Positions 61,628 to 64,000 of a stretch of DNA of 64,000 nt are shown here, piece after piece. The position numbers and the translations under genes are program-made. The notes beneath the pieces were generated by a model that did no database searches, was not told the DNA's origin, and worked only from the letters and a program-made list of their open reading frames with translations. The stretch's first letter is position 1. Each line of letters begins with the position of its first letter. Source of the DNA: Diplonema japonicum (taxonomy: Eukaryota > Euglenozoa > Diplonemea > Diplonemida > Diplonemidae); the NCBI GenBank assembly GCA_964019335.1, contig OZ025687.1, forward strand, positions 310,001-374,000, read 5' to 3'.

Positions 61628-64000
61628 TTAAGGAAAAAAAAAGGGGGTTATTGAGGTATAAAAAAAAAAAAAAAAGAAAATACACCTACTAAAAGGGAGA
61701 GCGTGTGTGTGATTTCCCCCCCCCCCAATTTTTTTCTATTACCGATTTTTCCCCCCCCTCCTTCCCTTCTTTTTTATTTTCCTAATTTTTATTTATTTTC
61801 TCAAAGCCCGGGCAAGTGCCGCATCTTCATTGGTAACTAAGGGGCAAAGATTTTAAGGAGGAGCAAGGAGGGGTGTTCATACCTAAAGGTTGGGCGGAAA
61901 GAATGAGGGAATGAGGAAAGAAGCAAGAAGAAGAAAAGAAAACAGTGTAAAAAAAAGAAAGGAAATACGTAAAAAAAAAAAACGAGGGACGTTAGCAAAG
62001 AAAATAAAAGAATAGGGCAGGGATGGGGAGAGGACATATAAAAAAAAAAAAAAATAGGGGCATAAAAAAAATAGGATTTCCACCGCTCTGTTTTATTTTT
62101 CTTCCCACCACCTTCTCTTTTAATTTTTTTTCTCTTTTTTTTTAAAATTTTTCGTTCTCTTTTTTTTTTTCTTTTTTTCCCCCAATTTTTTTTCTCTGTT
62201 AGGGTTCACCAGTAAACATTTTTTCCCCCTCTTCCTAACCCACGTTTGAAGCAGTGGTGGTAATTATTTTTCCCCCCCTCGTTTTCTGGTTCAGTCTTCA
62301 CATTTTTTTTTCTCCTTCTTTTTATAGTTAGAACAGAGCCCCTTAGGGGGTTTAAAGAAACAGCCTACTCAGGCGAATGTAGCCACAATCGTGACAACGA
62401 AAAAAAAAAAAAAAAAAGAAAAAAAAAAAGGTGTTCTTCTTACTATTTTGACAACGTAGGGCTGATCATCCAATTTTTTCTATTTTCTTTCACTTTTTTT
62501 TTTCCCTGGTACAATTAAAATAAAAAAGATTTTTTTAAAGCTTTTTTTTCTTTTTAATCCCAGATAAAAATCTGAGTTGGGCCAAGAAACAAACAAAAAA
62601 AAAAAAGTTCCCCGTTTTTTTTTTTTTTTTTTTTTTCGTGCTTTCGATGGGTGAGCGATCTTGGAAGGAAAAAAAAAAAAAGAAAAAAAAAAGGGAAAGC
62701 TACCAGAGATAACAATAAAAGGGGAGAGAAAAGTTTGAAAAAAAAAAAAGGTGCGCAAAAAGCTGCCCCTTTTCATTTTTCTTTTTTTTAAAGAAGAGAA
62801 CTAGCATAAAAAAAAATAGGAAAAATAAAAAGAAAAAAGGGGGAGGAAGAAGAAGATAAAAAAAAGGAAAAATAAAAAGGGGGGCAGGAGCGGGATTTTC
62901 TTCTCTTTTAATAATAAAATATTTGCAACTCCTTTGATAACTCCAGTCATTGCATCCTACTTACCGGTTTTTTTTTAAAAAAAAAGATCATTACTACTGC
63001 CCCTCTCTCAATTCAGTTTTCCGTTTTTCTTTTCTTTTTTTTTTTCTCTTTCTTCCAAACCATTGTAAAGTGTAAAAAGAAAAAAAAAAATCTACTCAGT
63101 AATACCGAGTGGCGGCGATCAAAAAGGTTTTGTTTGCACTTTTTTGTAAAGAAAAAAAAATTGTTTCAAACGAAAAGAGGGGGGAAAGGGCCGTGAAAAA
63201 AAAAAAGAACAGAAAAAGAAAAGCTAGAGAAGAAAAAAAAAAAAAAAAAAAAAAACAATAACTTTTGACATGTAGTCCTCCACGTTGGAGCCACACGGAA
63301 GGAAAAAAAAAAAATGTGGAATATAGTGCGAAACGGCACACTTTCATGTATTTTTCTTTTCTAACTTTTCTCCTTTTTTTCCCTTCTTTCTTTCTTTCTC
63401 AAATTCTCCCCTTCCTCAAATTCTTTCAAAATAAAATAAAATAAAATGCGATCCAAAGTAATCGAAGCCAACTTTCTTCATATGTTTTTTTTTTTTTTTT
63501 TTTGGCAAGTTTTTTTTTTCTTTTTCCACAACATTCTTTCGCTTCATTCTTTCAAGAAAAAAAAAAAAAAAAAAAAAAGGTAATAAGAAAGATGAAGTTC
63601 GTTCGTCAGGTAGAGGGGGGGAAAAATAGAGAAAAAAAAATCAAATACTGCAAAAAAGTGAAAAAATGTCGGACTGACAAAGACGGAGCGCCTCCTAGCG
63701 CAGGATTTCTCAAAATTTTCTTTTTTTTTTTTTTTTTTTTTCTTTCAAATTGTGAATACTGGTGACGTTCCAGCCCCAAACGGCCTTCGAGAAACATCTT
63801 GGGAAAAAAAAAAAAGAAAATAAAAAACTCTCCGCGTTTTATGTCAGTCCGGGAGTTTTCCCCTTTGACAGTAAATAAGAAAAGGGAGCGCTGGGGGAAG
63901 AGGTTTAAAAAAAAGAAAGAAAGAAAATAAAAACATGCTTCTTTTTTCTTGAACCCCCCTCCCTCCCCCTTTTTTTTCCACTTTTTTTCTCCTTTCACTT
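60808..64000. other. 3.2-kb homopolymer-dominated region
   Basis: Dense A, T and mixed purine or pyrimidine runs, many 15-30 nt long. No long reading frame is convincing. Scattered islands of ordinary composition are described in the next entry. Confidence 0.7.
61793..63860 (-). CDS. possible fragmented gene of micro-exons
   Basis: Several short minus-strand islands look coding: MFLEGRLGLERHQYSQFE (about 63799-63745), DAMTGVIKGVAN near 62945, LDDQPYVVKIVRR near 62460, RCHDCGYIRLSRLF near 62375, and a last exon 61836-61793 reading TNEDAALARALRK before a TAA. The last resembles the end of a ubiquitin-interacting helix. Some islands are bounded by AG, but clear GT donors are not always present. 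I could not chain them in phase, so the exon structure is not established and this may be chance or a decayed gene. Confidence 0.25.

Noticed and set aside
1-64000. CRISPR arrays, bacterial operons, prophage or plasmid features
   Set aside because: Introns, tRNA structure with Pol III terminators and the protein families show eukaryotic nuclear DNA. No regularly spaced direct repeats were seen.
60844-64000. Many lysine- or phenylalanine-rich frames
   Set aside because: They translate A/T homopolymers and have no normal amino-acid composition.

Overview
The window is nuclear DNA of a unicellular eukaryote. It holds spliceosomal GT-AG introns (23 reconstructed here; 22 are 28-85 nt long and 14 begin GTAT), three tRNA genes with Pol III terminators, non-LTR retrotransposons, and typical eukaryotic proteins: a kinesin, TRAPPC2, a COMM-domain protein, a DEAH splicing helicase, a CLASP/TOG protein and an FHA plus tandem BRCT protein. 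GC-rich coding blocks alternate with A/T homopolymer-rich spacers. Every supported gene, tRNA and retroelement coding region lies on the minus strand. This one-way layout, with short homopolymer-bearing introns and transposons inside an intron, would suit a euglenozoan, perhaps diplonemid-like. That is an inference; no spliced leader or rRNA is visible.

Layout in plus coordinates. 1-4.5 kb: coiled-coil protein cut by the window edge, kinesin, small coiled-coil protein. 5.4-7.0 kb: tandem PH-domain protein running into a 200-N gap. 7.3-16.5 kb: a DGAT2-type acyltransferase whose last exon (7277-7369) lies 7.8 kb from the rest. The intervening intron contains tRNA-Thr, tRNA-Asn, a repeat family (R) next to each tRNA, and at least two truncated non-LTR retrotransposons. 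16.7-23.1 kb: secretory-pathway genes, namely a C69 dipeptidase, two small single-pass membrane proteins and a catalase with a signal peptide and an apparent 1-nt frameshift.

23.7-31.7 kb: an unknown protein, a four-exon TRAPPC2, a COMM-only protein and a six-exon gene for a 1633-residue membrane protein joining an ectodomain, a membrane segment, two EF-hands and a second membrane region. 31.7-38.7 kb: hotdog thioesterase, DHX16/Prp2 helicase, CLASP-like protein, LicD-like protein with a His-rich stretch. 38.9-41.4 kb: fold-back and terminal-inverted-repeat elements, one with a possible Crypton-like recombinase fragment, and tRNA-Ile. 41.8-52.9 kb: membrane protein, orphan AAA+ ATPase, two proteins of unknown role, and a zinc-knuckle protein with an array of GESLAF-ED repeats. 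53-59.1 kb: two copies of a retroelement domain of unknown function around an MDC1/PTIP-like gene. 59.2-60.8 kb: two small unknown proteins. 60.8-64 kb: mostly homopolymer, with short coding islands that may be micro-exons.

The genes share no pathway. They look like a co-directional set of housekeeping and lineage-specific genes. Exon joins come from reading phase, splice sites and protein similarity recognised by eye; no transcript or database search was available.
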